A DNA stretch of 64,000 nt from Bacteroides sp. (GCA_014802335.1 JAAVCL010000016.1:178446-242445), one strand, 5' to 3'; positions 41,664 to 51,103 are shown, counted from the stretch's first letter. Notes: generated from the sequence alone by a model not told the origin. Program-made: numbers and translations.

Positions 41664-41705
41664 AATCGCGTTGGGATTCAAACAGATCTCAACGCGATTA
41701 TTTTT
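41664..41705 (+). terminator. Terminator of the feoAB operon
   Basis: AATCGCGTTGGGAT (41664-41677) pairs with ATCTCAACGCGATT (41685-41699) with one G-U pair, followed by a T-rich tract (ATTTTTA). Confidence 0.85.
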
Positions 41706-41812
41706 ATTTGTGCCGAAAAATTTCCGCCTATGTTAAAAATGTATTCAAAAACACTTGCCATTGTTAGAAAAATTTATTATATTTACGGAGTTTAATCAAA
41801 GAATGTATCGCC

Positions 41813-41965
41813 ATGGATGCAATACTTCACTTCATATTCGTTATTCTCGCGAACATATTCATGTTTGCTTTGCTTCTTGGCTCCATATTCTGGGCTTTCT
41901 TCATAATCTTTTACCTCCCATACGCCGTCATAAAAGGCAAAATCGGACGTCTTCCCTGGCTCTAA
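41813..41965 (+). CDS. Possible 50-residue membrane protein
   Basis: An ATG-to-TAA frame of 50 codons: residues 4-38 are almost all hydrophobic (HFIFVILANIFMFALLLGSI then FWAFFIIFYLPY), enough for one long or two short membrane helices, followed by a basic tail VIKGKIGRLPWL. Its stop overlaps the stop of the convergent 88-residue gene. Codon choice looks coding-like, but no ribosome-binding site or promoter stands out. I recognise no family. Confidence 0.4.
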   Translation: MDAILHFIFVILANIFMFALLLGSIFWAFFIIFYLPYAVIKGKIGRLPWL

Positions 41966-42228
41966 CTCTTGCCGTCACCGAAAAGCCCTGCAATCATCAC
42001 TGCCCGGTTCCACCACCGCTCCAGCCATAAGGCTTGACAGTATAGTTGTGCCCATTCTTCCTTAGTCTCTATTTTATCAATATCGACATGCAGATTTGCC
42101 CGGATTAGGGCGCACGCTTTGGCTAAGCCGTACTCATCGTCCTCCTCCGCCAACATTTGCGCCTCTACAAGTTTTTTTAAACCGTGAATGGCGTTCATAA
42201 CTTCACCCAACTTCTTTTGTACAGCCAT
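41962..42228 (-). CDS. Small protein of unknown function
   Basis: Starting at ATG 42228 the product has 88 residues (MAVQKKLGEVMNAIHGLKKL...), mostly helical and charged, ending in WLERWWNRAVMIAGLFGDGKS. An upstream ATG at 42261 would add 11 residues but lies inside a tandem repeat, so the later start is preferred. It follows the SprT-like gene at about 86 bp on the same strand, separated by a 24 bp tandem repeat. No family recognised; the aromatic C-terminus resembles a peripheral membrane helix. Confidence 0.5.
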   Translation of the reverse strand: MAVQKKLGEVMNAIHGLKKLVEAQMLAEEDDEYGLAKACALIRANLHVDIDKIETKEEWAQLYCQALWLERWWNRAVMIAGLFGDGKS

Positions 42229-42243
42229 GAAGTAGAGAGACGT

Positions 42244-42315
42244 TATGACCTGCTGCAACATCTATACTATGACCAGCTGCAACGTCTATATTATGACCTG
42301 CCGCAACCTCTGTAC
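42244..42315 (+). repeat. Three tandem copies of a 24 bp unit
   Basis: Units begin TATGACC(T/A)GC(T/C)GCAAC at 42244, 42268 and 42292 and differ at 3-5 positions each. The tract fills the spacer between the SprT-like gene and the small gene and reaches the SprT-like stop codon. Confidence 0.9.
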
Positions 42316-42974
42316 TATTTACGCCTTGCCACTCTAATAATATTATTTTCGCGAATCAGACGATAAGAATTTTTAAGAAGATCTTCAAGCATTTCTTTAT
42401 TAATCTTGTAAAGTTTATAGGTTGAACATCGTGGGTAGTGATGAAATACTCTATGCGTACCAACAAACCATTCACATTCCATTGGAGAGTTTCCGGTTTG
42501 ATTCCAAATATTGAATATTTGTGTTTTTGCCACTACTGTAATAAATCTATTGCCCGCCTTATCTTTACTCACACAGAAGTAACGTACCACAGGAGAAGAA
42601 GCCGATTCAAGCATTTGCGGATCATTAAACTTAAGTGAAATATCAATATTATAATTTCGCTTTATACGCTCAACCTCAGATTTAAAAACCTTTCCATGCA
42701 CACTTGTGTCTCTTATATCGTTGGTTGCGATATAATAGTGAATCATTTCATGCACAAGTGTATCTATATATTCTTTTTCAGGAAGATCAAAGTATGTGCT
42801 TATTTCTATCCATACTTTTTTTCTTTTGGTCAATCGATTATACTCAATACGGGTCAATCCAAGAGATCGAGTTCTTCTATTCAGCTTTATTAATGGTCTA
42901 ATCAGAAGCCCCTGATAACACAAGCGATTGAAATAGTCAAACTTTTCGTATAAATAAGAAATATCCGGTCGCAT
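42315..42974 (-). CDS. SprT-like zinc metallopeptidase-fold protein
   Basis: A 219-residue protein. The zinc-binding helix is LVHEMIHYYI (HExxH at 75-79) and the third ligand is probably His in DTSVHGKVFKSEVERI (near 95). Residues 35-70 are the preceding beta-sheet typical of SprT (SLGLTRIEYNRLTKRKKVWIEIS). The C-terminal region has scattered Cys and His (FCVSK, HHYPRCSTYK), perhaps a degenerate zinc ribbon. SprT-like proteins relate to Spartan DNA-protein crosslink proteases; bacterial functions are poorly known. It is the last of a same-strand run lspA to here, 43 bp from the 91-residue gene. Confidence 0.78.
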   Translation of the reverse strand: MRPDISYLYEKFDYFNRLCYQGLLIRPLIKLNRRTRSLGLTRIEYNRLTKRKKVWIEISTYFDLPEKEYIDTLVHEMIHYYIATNDIRDTSVHGKVFKSEVERIKRNYNIDISLKFNDPQMLESASSPVVRYFCVSKDKAGNRFITVVAKTQIFNIWNQTGNSPMECEWFVGTHRVFHHYPRCSTYKLYKINKEMLEDLLKNSYRLIRENNIIRVARRK

Positions 42975-43016
42975 AATCAGTATTTATAAATTGGCAATTA
43001 TATTTGAGGAAAAATC

Positions 43017-43292
43017 TCAATCAAAAATCATTCCAAGTTTATTGAGATGGTTTTCTTCGTTTATTTTCAATGGGTATTCTGAAAGTAACAAGCCCTCTTT
43101 CTCATAATCAAAAGGCTCAATTTTTATTTTATATATAGGCAATTCATTACCTCTGCATATTAATGAATAGACTTGCTGAATACTTGTGCAGGTATCCTCG
43201 CAAAAAGTTAATACAACAAGAGAGTGTCTTGCCGACACTCTCCCATTTTTTATGATAAATAATTCGTTTGTTAAAAGTTTAAATTTATTCAT
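43017..43292 (-). CDS. Small protein of unknown function
   Basis: A 91-residue protein, start overlapping the DUF4296 stop by 4 nt, so it is translated in the same operon. Features: TFCEDTCTSIQQVYSLICRGNELPIYKIKIEPF, with three Cys, and a Leu-rich C-terminus. No signal peptide or membrane segment. No family recognised. Confidence 0.55.
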   Translation of the reverse strand: MNKFKLLTNELFIIKNGRVSARHSLVVLTFCEDTCTSIQQVYSLICRGNELPIYKIKIEPFDYEKEGLLLSEYPLKINEENHLNKLGMIFD

Positions 43293-44110
43293 AACCGAGA
43301 TTGCGGAATGAGTGAATCAGTTGGCTCAGATGTCTTTTTTACTATCTTTCTTGAAGGTAAGGATAAAAAGCGTTGTGAATGACGATTATAATATGTTGTG
43401 GAATCAAAAGGCAGAGCCGACAATACAATGCTGTCTCCCCATATAGGAGATTTTGAGAAGTTATCAAGATTTAAGTTACCATATACGCGAGCCACTGAAC
43501 GCGATGTGTCCGAAAGAATTTTCATTTCTAAGCGCTTAGTATTTGAAAGCTTCTTGGTGAGAAATTCATTTGTTCCATCAGAATATTCAATAGCAAGATT
43601 CGCCTGGCCTTTAATCTGGGAAAGGAAGCGCATTTTAAAAAGAAAAGATGACCCTTTCTCAGGATCAGTAATAGGAACTGAAAAACTTAATCCATTGGAA
43701 TCGGACACCGGTAACAATATAAGGTGTCTTGAATATGGCCATAAGTCAGACCCTTCGACTTCAATTCCACCTTTGCCTGAAATTGACTTCTGGCGCTTTT
43801 TAAGTTCTTTCTCAGTTACCTCGCAAAGTTCATAATAAGCATCGGGGTTTCGAAGATACCAATTCATTGTTGAATCAAAATCTTGCCGCGACAAGCCATG
43901 TTTTTCGATAACATAGCCTAAAAGAGCTTCGCGGTCACTATCGGATGTTCTTGAACCGGTGGTCTGCAACCATGCTTCCGACAGCTCAAGATCAGCAAGA
44001 ACTGAAGCCATTTTCTTTTCAGATGCCACTCCGTCGGGATGTCTAATACAACTCGCCGACAGAAATAACAGACAAACGAAACCAAGGATAAAGGTCCAAC
44101 TACTTTTCAT
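43289..44110 (-). CDS. DUF4296 lipoprotein
   Basis: Starting at the ATG at 44110, the product is 273 residues with a lipoprotein signal (SASC, lipid Cys21); an upstream start at 44131 would precede the signal by seven residues. DUF4296 spans about 30-115 (MASVLADLELSEAWLQTTGSRTSDSDREALLGYVIEKHGLSRQDFDSTMNWY broken at Asp pairs). The C-terminal half is beta-rich and poorly conserved. In Bacteroidales DUF4296 is regularly next to lspA, as here (11 nt overlap). Function unknown; probably envelope related. Confidence 0.85.
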   Translation of the reverse strand: MKSSWTFILGFVCLLFLSASCIRHPDGVASEKKMASVLADLELSEAWLQTTGSRTSDSDREALLGYVIEKHGLSRQDFDSTMNWYLRNPDAYYELCEVTEKELKKRQKSISGKGGIEVEGSDLWPYSRHLILLPVSDSNGLSFSVPITDPEKGSSFLFKMRFLSQIKGQANLAIEYSDGTNEFLTKKLSNTKRLEMKILSDTSRSVARVYGNLNLDNFSKSPIWGDSIVLSALPFDSTTYYNRHSQRFLSLPSRKIVKKTSEPTDSLIPQSRL

Positions 44111-44819
44111 TTTTATTATCCTTATCATCATTCAATTTATCAGTCTGTTTTGCCATAGCCAAAGAGAAATCTTTGGAATAAAAGCAAATCAACAGGGCTA
44201 CTCCCACGCAAATAGAAGCATCGGCCAAATTAAAGATATAAGCGAAAAATTCATAATACTGACCTCCGCAGAAAGGCATCCAATCAGGCCAATAAAAGTC
44301 GAATAAGGGGAAATAGAACATATCGACAACCTTCCCTTCGAACCAAGAAGCGTATCCGCCGTCAGGAGGGAAAAGAACAGCTGTCTCCGGGGGCATGGGA
44401 TTATTAAATATTTCTCCGTAGAAAACACAGTCGAAAATATTACCGGCCGCCCCGGCAGTAATCAATGCCACCGACACTATGAAACCGGTTCGAAGTTCAT
44501 ATCTGCTGACTATTTTAACCAGACACCAGATAAGGACACCTACCGCAAATATCCTTCCGAAGGTCAATAGGAGCTTATTCCATAATTCGAGGCCAAACGC
44601 CATCCCGTTGTTTTCAATGAACTTCAGGTGAAACCAAGAGGTTATTTCAAAATCTTCTGTGAGATAAAAATGAGTTTTTATCCAGATTTTCAACCATTGG
44701 TCGGCTATTATCACCAATAGAATTACGACAGCGGCTATCCACCCCGCATTACGACGCACCACTGAGGGCCCAAGGACCTCAGTGGTGCGATTTTCATCAG
44801 TTACAGAATTATTCGACAT
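44100..44819 (-). CDS. lspA: Lipoprotein signal peptidase
   Basis: A 239-residue inner-membrane aspartyl protease that cleaves prolipoprotein signal peptides. Catalytic Asp residues are D130 (TAGAAGNIFDC) and D200 (FNLADASICVGVAL); HLKFIENNGMAFGL (64-77) is the conserved first loop. Four membrane helices are visible. It is longer than E. coli LspA (164) because of a 30-residue N-terminal extension and a periplasmic loop insert at about 136-180, both typical of Bacteroidetes. It lies between ileS and DUF4296, and this window is rich in lipobox proteins that need it. Confidence 0.95.
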   Translation of the reverse strand: MSNNSVTDENRTTEVLGPSVVRRNAGWIAAVVILLVIIADQWLKIWIKTHFYLTEDFEITSWFHLKFIENNGMAFGLELWNKLLLTFGRIFAVGVLIWCLVKIVSRYELRTGFIVSVALITAGAAGNIFDCVFYGEIFNNPMPPETAVLFPPDGGYASWFEGKVVDMFYFPLFDFYWPDWMPFCGGQYYEFFAYIFNLADASICVGVALLICFYSKDFSLAMAKQTDKLNDDKDNKNEK

Positions 44820-44894
44820 ATACCAGTCGTTTAATGTAATATTTGAGTCGCCCGGAACACCACAAGCTATAGCATTTTCGACAAATAGCTGTTT

Positions 44895-44930
44895 CTTATT
44901 TGGTGCTGATATTTATCAGCACCAAATAAG
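44895..44930. terminator. Perfect palindrome between ileS and lspA
   Basis: A perfect 17 bp stem (44895-44911 with 44914-44930) and only 2 nt in the centre. No T tract follows on the minus strand, so it may be an attenuator, an mRNA-processing site or a protein-binding palindrome. Confidence 0.5.
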
Positions 44931-45024
44931 TTTAGGGAGCTATGTACTGAACATACTTACCTTCTCGGCAACTATAACAATCCTACAAAAATATTTATGT
45001 AGTTGCAAATATATTAAACATCTT

Positions 45025-48000
45025 TTATTTACGGGTTACAGATGCCAGAACTTTCTCTCCGTCGATATCAAGTTCAACGATGTCTTCACCTTCAAGTTCC
45101 TCAACAAGTTCAATGCTTTCGGCCAAAACCTGTCCTGCAATATAGGAACCAAATGAATCCAACGCATCTTTTACAGAATCTGGCCCTGCCAGCTTAACGT
45201 CAACCCTGTCAGTTATTTCAAAATCTGAAGATTTACGGATATTCTGGATTCGGTTGATCAGTTCTCTTGCCATTCCTTCATTCTTTAATTGAGGAGTGAC
45301 TGTGACATCAAGGGCAACTGTGATGTTGCCGTCGTTAGCGACAAGCCAACCCGGAATATCCTCTGGAATAACTTCTACATCTTCCAAAGTAACTATTGGA
45401 GAGCCGGGAAGATTAACAAACTCAAACGAGCCGTTCTTTTCGAGAAGAGCAATATCCTTCTGTTCCATAGAGGAAATAGCCTTCCCAAGATCTTTCATTA
45501 TTTTGCCATATTTCGGGCCGAGTTTCTTAAAATCTGCTTTAACCCTCTTTACAAGTCCTGATTCTTCGTTATCAACAATCTTCAGGTCTTTTACATTAAC
45601 CTCATCAAGCACAATTCCTTTGACAGCGTCAATAGCATTCCTTTGATTATCGTCAACAACCGGCACAAGAAGTGTCTGCAGTGGTTGACGCACTTTCAAA
45701 TTTACTTTTCTGCGCAATGCCAGAGTATTGGAAGTGATGATCTGAGCAAGATTCATTCTTTCTTCAAGAGAAGGATCGATTGCTGACTCATCGGCCTTCG
45801 GGAAATCGGCGAGATGCACTGACTTATATCCATTATCCTCGGAGGATGGAGACATAAGATCGGTATATAATTTGTCTGCATAGAAAGGAGCAAACGGAGC
45901 CATCAACAGTGCGATAGTCTTGAGACATTCGAAAAGAGTCTGATAAGCAGCTAATTTATCCTTATCCATTTCACCCGCCCAGAAACGCTTTCTATTCAGA
46001 CGCACATACCAGTTTGAAAGATTGTTGTTCACAAACTCCTCGATAGCACGTGCAGCTTTTGTAGGTTCGTAATCATCAAGATCATTAATCACTTCTTTAA
46101 TCAAAGAATTGAGAAGAGAAAGAATCCAACGATCTATCTCCGGTCGCTCGCTAATCGGAATGAGGGGCTCGGCTCCGGTAAAGCCGTCAACATTAGCATA
46201 TAGAGCCAAAAATTTATAGGTATTATATAAAGTGGCAAACAATTTTCTGCCGACTTCAGCAACACCCTCCTCGTCATATTTCAAATTATCCCATGGAGAT
46301 GAATTTGAGATCATATACCAACGAACCGGATCAATACCAAATCTTTCTATATTGTCGAAAGGATCAATAGCGTTTCCAAGTCGTTTAGACATTTTCTGGC
46401 CATGCTTGTCAAGCACCAAACCATTTGAAATAACGGCTTTGTATGCAACAGAATCAAAGATCATACCTGCAATGGCATGAAGAGTAAAGAACCAGCCACG
46501 AGTCTGGTCAACGCCTTCCGCAATGAAGTCGGCCGGATAAACCTCGCCTTTATCAAGCAATTCCTTATTCTCAAACGGATAATGAATCTGGGCGTAGGGC
46601 ATAGCACCGGAGTCAAACCACACATCAATAAGATCGGTTTCGCGTTTCATCGGCTTTCCGGATTCTGAAACCAATACGATATCATCAACGTATGGGCGGT
46701 GTAGATCTATCTTTTCGTAATTTTCTGAAGTGTATGTGCCGGGAATGAAGCCATTCTCTTTAAGCGGATTCGACTTCATAAATCCTTTTGCCACTGCGTC
46801 TTCAATGCGATTATATAAATCTTCAACACTTTCAATGATTAATTCTTCGCGACCGTCATCAGTGCGCCAAATGGGCAATGGAGTGCCCCAATATCGTGAA
46901 CGGGACAGGTTCCAATCCTGAACATTTTCGAGCCATTTACCAAAGCGACCGGTTCCGGTTGAAGCAGGTTTCCATTTGATTGTTTCATTCAATGCAATCA
47001 AGCGTTCGCGTGCTTGAGGAGTGCGGATAAACCAACTGTCAAGAGGATAATAGAGAATGGGTTTATCCGTGCGCCAGCAATGAGGATAATTATGCACATG
47101 CTTCTCTGTCTTGAATGCTTTGCCTTCTTTTTTAAGTTCCATACAAAGCACCACATTCAAATCCTCGGCAGCATTCGCAGCCTTTTCGTCATATTTGCCA
47201 TTGACCGTAAATTGAGGGTCATAAGCATTTTTCACCCAGGCTCCGGCATGGGGCGCATAAAGGTCTACATTTACGCATTTCTTAACAAATTCAGGTGCAA
47301 GTTCCGGAATCGGGAAATATTTACCCGTAAGGTCTACCATTGGTCTGGTTTCTCCTTTTCGGGTAATCATAAAGAGTGACGGGATATCAGCGGCTTTAGC
47401 AACTTTTGCATCGTCCGCACCAAATGTAGGAGCAATATGAACGATACCTGTACCATCATCTGTTGTTACATAATCGCCAGGGATAACTCTAAATGCAGAC
47501 TCCGACAGCTCAACAAATTTATCCTCTCCAACTTCAAAGACCTTTGAATCATCCTGAGCGGCAGCCTTGACATATTCGGGTGAATATTCATCCAATCTTT
47601 CAGTTGGTTTTACCCAGGGCATCAGCTGAGAGTAATGAATACCAACCAACTCCTCTCCTTTCCATTTGCCAACAATTTCGTAAGGGATTATCTTGTCGCC
47701 AGGAGTATAAGAATCCAAGGGTTTGTCTTTTCCTTCCTTTTTAAAGTAGGAATCCACAAGAACTTCAGCAATAATGCATGTAATTTTCTCGCCGGTGTAA
47801 GGATTAAAAGATCTAACAGCAACGTAATCAAATTTAGGACCGACACAAAGGGCTGTATTTGAAGGGAGGGTCCAAGGGGTTGTGGTCCACGCCATGAAGT
47901 AGGGTTTGCCCCAACCTTCCATTCCGGGTTTAGGGTCAAGCACTTCAAAGAGTACGGTGGCAGTAAGGTCTTTAACATCACGGTAACAACCCGGCTGATT

Positions 48001-48585
48001 AAGCTCGTGAGAACTCAGGCCGGTGCCGGCTGCAGGTGAATACGGCTGGATTGTGTAACCTTTATACAAATATCCTTTTTTGTATAACTGCGCCAACAGC
48101 CACCAAACAGACTCAATATAGCGATTGTCGTAAGTGATATAAGGATTGTCGAGATCTACCCAATATCCCATTTTATGAGTAAGATCAGTCCACTCTTTAG
48201 TGTATTTCATCACCTCCTTGCGACAAGCGGCATTATATTCCTCTACCGAAATCTTTTTGCCGATATCTTCTTTGGTGATTCCAAGATTTTTTTCAACACC
48301 CAATTCTACTGGAAGTCCATGAGTGTCCCAACCTGCCTTACGCTTCACATGAAAGCCCTGCATCGTTTTGTAACGACAAACTATATCTTTGATGGTACGC
48401 GCCATCACATGATGAATTCCGGGCATTCCGTTAGCCGACGGAGGCCCTTCATAAAACACGAAAGTCGGGCAACCTTCGCGCTGTTTCATAGATGCTTCAA
48501 ACAGGTTGTTTGCATCCCAGATGCCAAGCACTTCTTTGTTAATATCCGAGAGATTAAGTTGCTTGCTATATTCCTTGAATTTCAT
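45025..48585 (-). CDS. ileS: Isoleucine--tRNA ligase
   Basis: An 1186-residue class I synthetase. The HIGH-type motif is in PPSANGMPGIHHVMART (49-65), the editing CP1 domain spans about 190-420, and the KMSKR loop HGQKMSKRLGN is near residue 731. The long C-terminal anticodon-binding region (about 800-1186) is of the larger IleRS type (E. coli 938). It starts 14 bp after the ddl stop on the same strand. In many relatives a dksA/traR-type gene lies between ileS and lspA; here that interval (44820-45024) holds only a palindrome. Confidence 0.96.
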   Translation of the reverse strand: MKFKEYSKQLNLSDINKEVLGIWDANNLFEASMKQREGCPTFVFYEGPPSANGMPGIHHVMARTIKDIVCRYKTMQGFHVKRKAGWDTHGLPVELGVEKNLGITKEDIGKKISVEEYNAACRKEVMKYTKEWTDLTHKMGYWVDLDNPYITYDNRYIESVWWLLAQLYKKGYLYKGYTIQPYSPAAGTGLSSHELNQPGCYRDVKDLTATVLFEVLDPKPGMEGWGKPYFMAWTTTPWTLPSNTALCVGPKFDYVAVRSFNPYTGEKITCIIAEVLVDSYFKKEGKDKPLDSYTPGDKIIPYEIVGKWKGEELVGIHYSQLMPWVKPTERLDEYSPEYVKAAAQDDSKVFEVGEDKFVELSESAFRVIPGDYVTTDDGTGIVHIAPTFGADDAKVAKAADIPSLFMITRKGETRPMVDLTGKYFPIPELAPEFVKKCVNVDLYAPHAGAWVKNAYDPQFTVNGKYDEKAANAAEDLNVVLCMELKKEGKAFKTEKHVHNYPHCWRTDKPILYYPLDSWFIRTPQARERLIALNETIKWKPASTGTGRFGKWLENVQDWNLSRSRYWGTPLPIWRTDDGREELIIESVEDLYNRIEDAVAKGFMKSNPLKENGFIPGTYTSENYEKIDLHRPYVDDIVLVSESGKPMKRETDLIDVWFDSGAMPYAQIHYPFENKELLDKGEVYPADFIAEGVDQTRGWFFTLHAIAGMIFDSVAYKAVISNGLVLDKHGQKMSKRLGNAIDPFDNIERFGIDPVRWYMISNSSPWDNLKYDEEGVAEVGRKLFATLYNTYKFLALYANVDGFTGAEPLIPISERPEIDRWILSLLNSLIKEVINDLDDYEPTKAARAIEEFVNNNLSNWYVRLNRKRFWAGEMDKDKLAAYQTLFECLKTIALLMAPFAPFYADKLYTDLMSPSSEDNGYKSVHLADFPKADESAIDPSLEERMNLAQIITSNTLALRRKVNLKVRQPLQTLLVPVVDDNQRNAIDAVKGIVLDEVNVKDLKIVDNEESGLVKRVKADFKKLGPKYGKIMKDLGKAISSMEQKDIALLEKNGSFEFVNLPGSPIVTLEDVEVIPEDIPGWLVANDGNITVALDVTVTPQLKNEGMARELINRIQNIRKSSDFEITDRVDVKLAGPDSVKDALDSFGSYIAGQVLAESIELVEELEGEDIVELDIDGEKVLASVTRK

Positions 48586-48599
48586 TTTTAGAAAATTTT

Positions 48600-49811
48600 T
48601 TATCTTTTAACTCCTTTTGCTCCTTTAGTCCCCTTAGTTCCGCCTCCAAGTGCAAAAATATTTTGGTCGTAAGTAAAGGTTTTTCTGTCTGTTTCGCGTT
48701 TACGTTTCAGGGCAAGCGCAACAAGCTTATCCATCAACTGACTGAAGCTTACGCCACTTGCTTCCCACAAATAGAAAGATAAAGAGCCGGGGATTGTGTT
48801 TATTTCGTTAACATAAATTTCATTGCTGTCTGCATCAATCATCACATCAATCCGGCTTACACCATGACAAGACAATACACGGAAAGTTTCGGCAGCCAGG
48901 TGTCGAATTCGTTCGCTTGTTTCGACAGGCAAGTCTGCAGGAATTCTTTTCTCACTGGCTTGCATTCCCTGATTGGTTTTGGTTCCTCCCATATATTTAT
49001 CTTCGTATGAGAGAAATTTTCCGGATTTGATCGGCTCCTCGCAAACTGAACTTTGGTGGTCGTCAGCATCCCCCAACACAGAGCAGTTAATTTCTTTCAG
49101 ATTCCCTATCATGTGTTCCACAATGAGACGCTGAGAAAATTTAGCCGCATTATTTATTTTTTCTACGAGCTCATTTCTATCTGAAGCGGTGCCAATTCCG
49201 ACAGATGATCCAAGATTGGCAGGCTTTACGATTACGGGATAGCCAAGCTTTTCTTCGATCTTATTTACAATTTTATCCTTATCTCCATTCCACTGATGAT
49301 CTGTGAACCACACATAGTCGACCACAGGAATATTTTCGGCACCAAGAATCATCTTCATGGTAATTTTGTCCATTCCGTTAGCCGAAGAGAGTGTGTTGCA
49401 GCCCGCAAATGGAATCCCGATAGTTTCAAGCAGGCCCTCGAAAATTCCATCTTCGCCATTTGTTCCATGCAGAATGGGAATAGCCACATGTAGATTTGCA
49501 ACTACAGGATTACGTTTGGAAAAAAGTCCGGTATTCGCCTTATAAAGATTATAATCGCCATATTCCGGACGCATAAATACTTCTTCGGCTTCAGAAACCA
49601 GTTTATCAAGATTTCTATAGTTTTTTAAATCCAGAAGGTTATCTCCCGTATACCATTTTCCCTGTTTTGATATATAAACGGGCACTATATTGTACTTACT
49701 TTCATCGAAGGCGTTTATGGCTTGCAATGCCGATATAACGGAGATCTCGTGTTCTACTGATCTTCCACCGAAAAAGACTGCTACGTTAGTTTTCATTTCT
49801 ATTTTTTTCAA
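48600..49811 (-). CDS. ddl: D-alanine--D-alanine ligase
   Basis: A 403-residue ATP-grasp ligase that makes D-Ala-D-Ala for peptidoglycan. VAVFFGGRSVEHEISVISAL (about 10-29) is the N-terminal signature; YPVIVKPANLGSSVGIG (near 190-206) is the ATP-grasp loop; and YVNEINTIPGSLSFYLWEASG (near 330-350) carries the metal ligands. Longer than usual (about 310-370), partly owing to a low-complexity tail GGGTKGTKGAKGVKR made by a 9 bp tandem repeat. The start may be the Met at residue 6. It leads an operon with ileS. Confidence 0.93.
   Translation of the reverse strand: MKKIEMKTNVAVFFGGRSVEHEISVISALQAINAFDESKYNIVPVYISKQGKWYTGDNLLDLKNYRNLDKLVSEAEEVFMRPEYGDYNLYKANTGLFSKRNPVVANLHVAIPILHGTNGEDGIFEGLLETIGIPFAGCNTLSSANGMDKITMKMILGAENIPVVDYVWFTDHQWNGDKDKIVNKIEEKLGYPVIVKPANLGSSVGIGTASDRNELVEKINNAAKFSQRLIVEHMIGNLKEINCSVLGDADDHQSSVCEEPIKSGKFLSYEDKYMGGTKTNQGMQASEKRIPADLPVETSERIRHLAAETFRVLSCHGVSRIDVMIDADSNEIYVNEINTIPGSLSFYLWEASGVSFSQLMDKLVALALKRKRETDRKTFTYDQNIFALGGGTKGTKGAKGVKR
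48606..48641 (-). repeat. Four tandem 9 bp units at the 3' end of ddl
   Basis: On the minus strand GGAACTAAG, GGGACTAAA, GGAGCAAAA, GGAGTTAAA encode G-T-K, G-T-K, G-A-K, G-V-K. Variation in copy number would change only the C-terminal tail. Confidence 0.75.
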
Positions 49812-49845
49812 TTCAAAAGATCTTGATATTGTCTACTTTTTCAGA

Positions 49846-49924
49846 GTATATCGTTGCATCGATATACAAAAAGTGTCTGAGACAATGTCATTTCTCCCGA
49901 TTTAATATTTAAAATGCAAATTTA
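49846..49924 (-). promoter_or_regulatory. Probable ddl promoter region
   Basis: Plus-strand CAAATTTA (49917-49924) is a minus-strand TAAATTTG box without a good -33. The leader contains a perfect hairpin GTATATCG/CGATATAC (49846-49867), which may be an operator. Confidence 0.35.
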
Positions 49925-50088
49925 CTTATTTTTTTTGATATAATAACTTTTAGATTAAAGTTGTTTGATGTTTTAAAGCGTTTATTTCTCATATCTTTCT
50001 TCTTATCGCATACATTGTTTGAGTAAACTTCCAAAATCGATAATTTCGAATTTATACTCATAAAATCATCACCCTCATAAAATGTAGT

Positions 50089-50134
50089 AAAAGCTGCTCA
50101 TTAGTAATGATTACTTACTATATGAACAGCTTTT
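50089..50134 (-). terminator. Hairpin after the CDF transporter gene
   Basis: AAAAGCTG (50089-50096) pairs with CAGCTTTT (50127-50134), with further partial pairing inside. It lies 19 bp past the stop. The T tract is moderate. Confidence 0.55.
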
Positions 50135-50152
50135 AAATATCAGTGTAATGCC

Positions 50153-51097
50153 TTAGGCGGTGAATGATATGTTAACTATGATATGCTTACAATAGATTTC
50201 AGATAGTCTTTTTTCTATTTCGGCTGCTATTTTAGTTGTATCCTCTACCGTAAGGGTTGGCTTCGTCTTAATTCCGATGTCAAATATTATTCTGTGGCCA
50301 ACTCGTCTTGAACGAATAAATTCAATAGAATTGGGGTTGGCAACTTCACTTATAATTTTCTCGACTTTTATAATTTCATTTTTATCAAGACTGCGTTCCA
50401 TCAGTTCTAAAAAGGAAGGACGCAAAAGCTTGATTGAGGCAGTAAGAATGAAGATTGCTATAACCACAGAGGCCAGCGGGTCAAGGATTCTGAATCCGGC
50501 TCCAAAGAAATGGGAGAATGTCACACCAATCAAGGTGGCTATTGAGGCCATAGCGTCGCTGCGGTGATGCCACGCATTTGCCACCAATGCTTTAGATCCC
50601 GTTTTAAGTCCATAATGGTTGTAATATCTGTAAAGTCCTTCTTTACAGCTCATAGCAAATAAAACTACGACTACAGTCCATATATCAGGCGCCGGAAGTG
50701 TTTCTCCGTTAAAATAAGATACAACAGATTCAACAGCTTCAAAAATAATTATTCCTGAAATAAAGAGCAGGAATATGGATATAAGAAAAGATGAAAAAGT
50801 TTCAAATTTACCATATCCATAACTGTATTTACCGTCAACTTTCCTATAGGATATTCCAACAAATACCAACATCAGAATGTCGGCAGCCATATCATTCAGC
50901 GAATGAAAGCCATCGGCCATTAGGGCATCGCTATGGCCAAAATAGCCTGTAAGAAGTTTTACAAGCATTAAGAATGTATTTACAATACATCCAACTGTTA
51001 CGACTTTCCTTACTGTAGTTGCAGTCGCTCCTGTCTGGTCAGGGAACAGCTGAGAGAGAGAGGGTCCGGAATGGTGATGTTTTTTAAAAAAACTCAT
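50153..51097 (-). CDS. Cation diffusion facilitator family metal exporter
   Basis: A 314-residue protein with six membrane helices and a C-terminal cytoplasmic domain. Metal-site motifs are DALMADGFHSLNDMAADI (HxxxD type, helix 2) and ANAWHHRSDAMASIATLIG (helix 5). Helices 2 and 5 of CDF proteins bind Zn, Fe, Mn or Cd; the pair H..D / H..D (rather than D..D) leans to zinc, but cannot settle it. The C-terminal ferredoxin-like domain (about 225-314) is standard. It starts 6 bp after the 179-residue gene, so they are co-transcribed. Confidence 0.9.
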   Translation of the reverse strand: MSFFKKHHHSGPSLSQLFPDQTGATATTVRKVVTVGCIVNTFLMLVKLLTGYFGHSDALMADGFHSLNDMAADILMLVFVGISYRKVDGKYSYGYGKFETFSSFLISIFLLFISGIIIFEAVESVVSYFNGETLPAPDIWTVVVVLFAMSCKEGLYRYYNHYGLKTGSKALVANAWHHRSDAMASIATLIGVTFSHFFGAGFRILDPLASVVIAIFILTASIKLLRPSFLELMERSLDKNEIIKVEKIISEVANPNSIEFIRSRRVGHRIIFDIGIKTKPTLTVEDTTKIAAEIEKRLSEIYCKHIIVNISFTA

Positions 51098-51103
51098 ACC
51101 GGA

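Noticed and set aside
41755..42030. A 91-codon plus-strand frame
   Set aside because: Overlaps two better frames, is rich in His, Cys and Pro in a pattern typical of an off-frame shadow.
42184..42366. A 60-codon plus-strand frame over the 24 bp repeat
   Set aside because: The repetitive YDLLQHLY-like peptide simply reflects the DNA repeat and is antisense to two genes.
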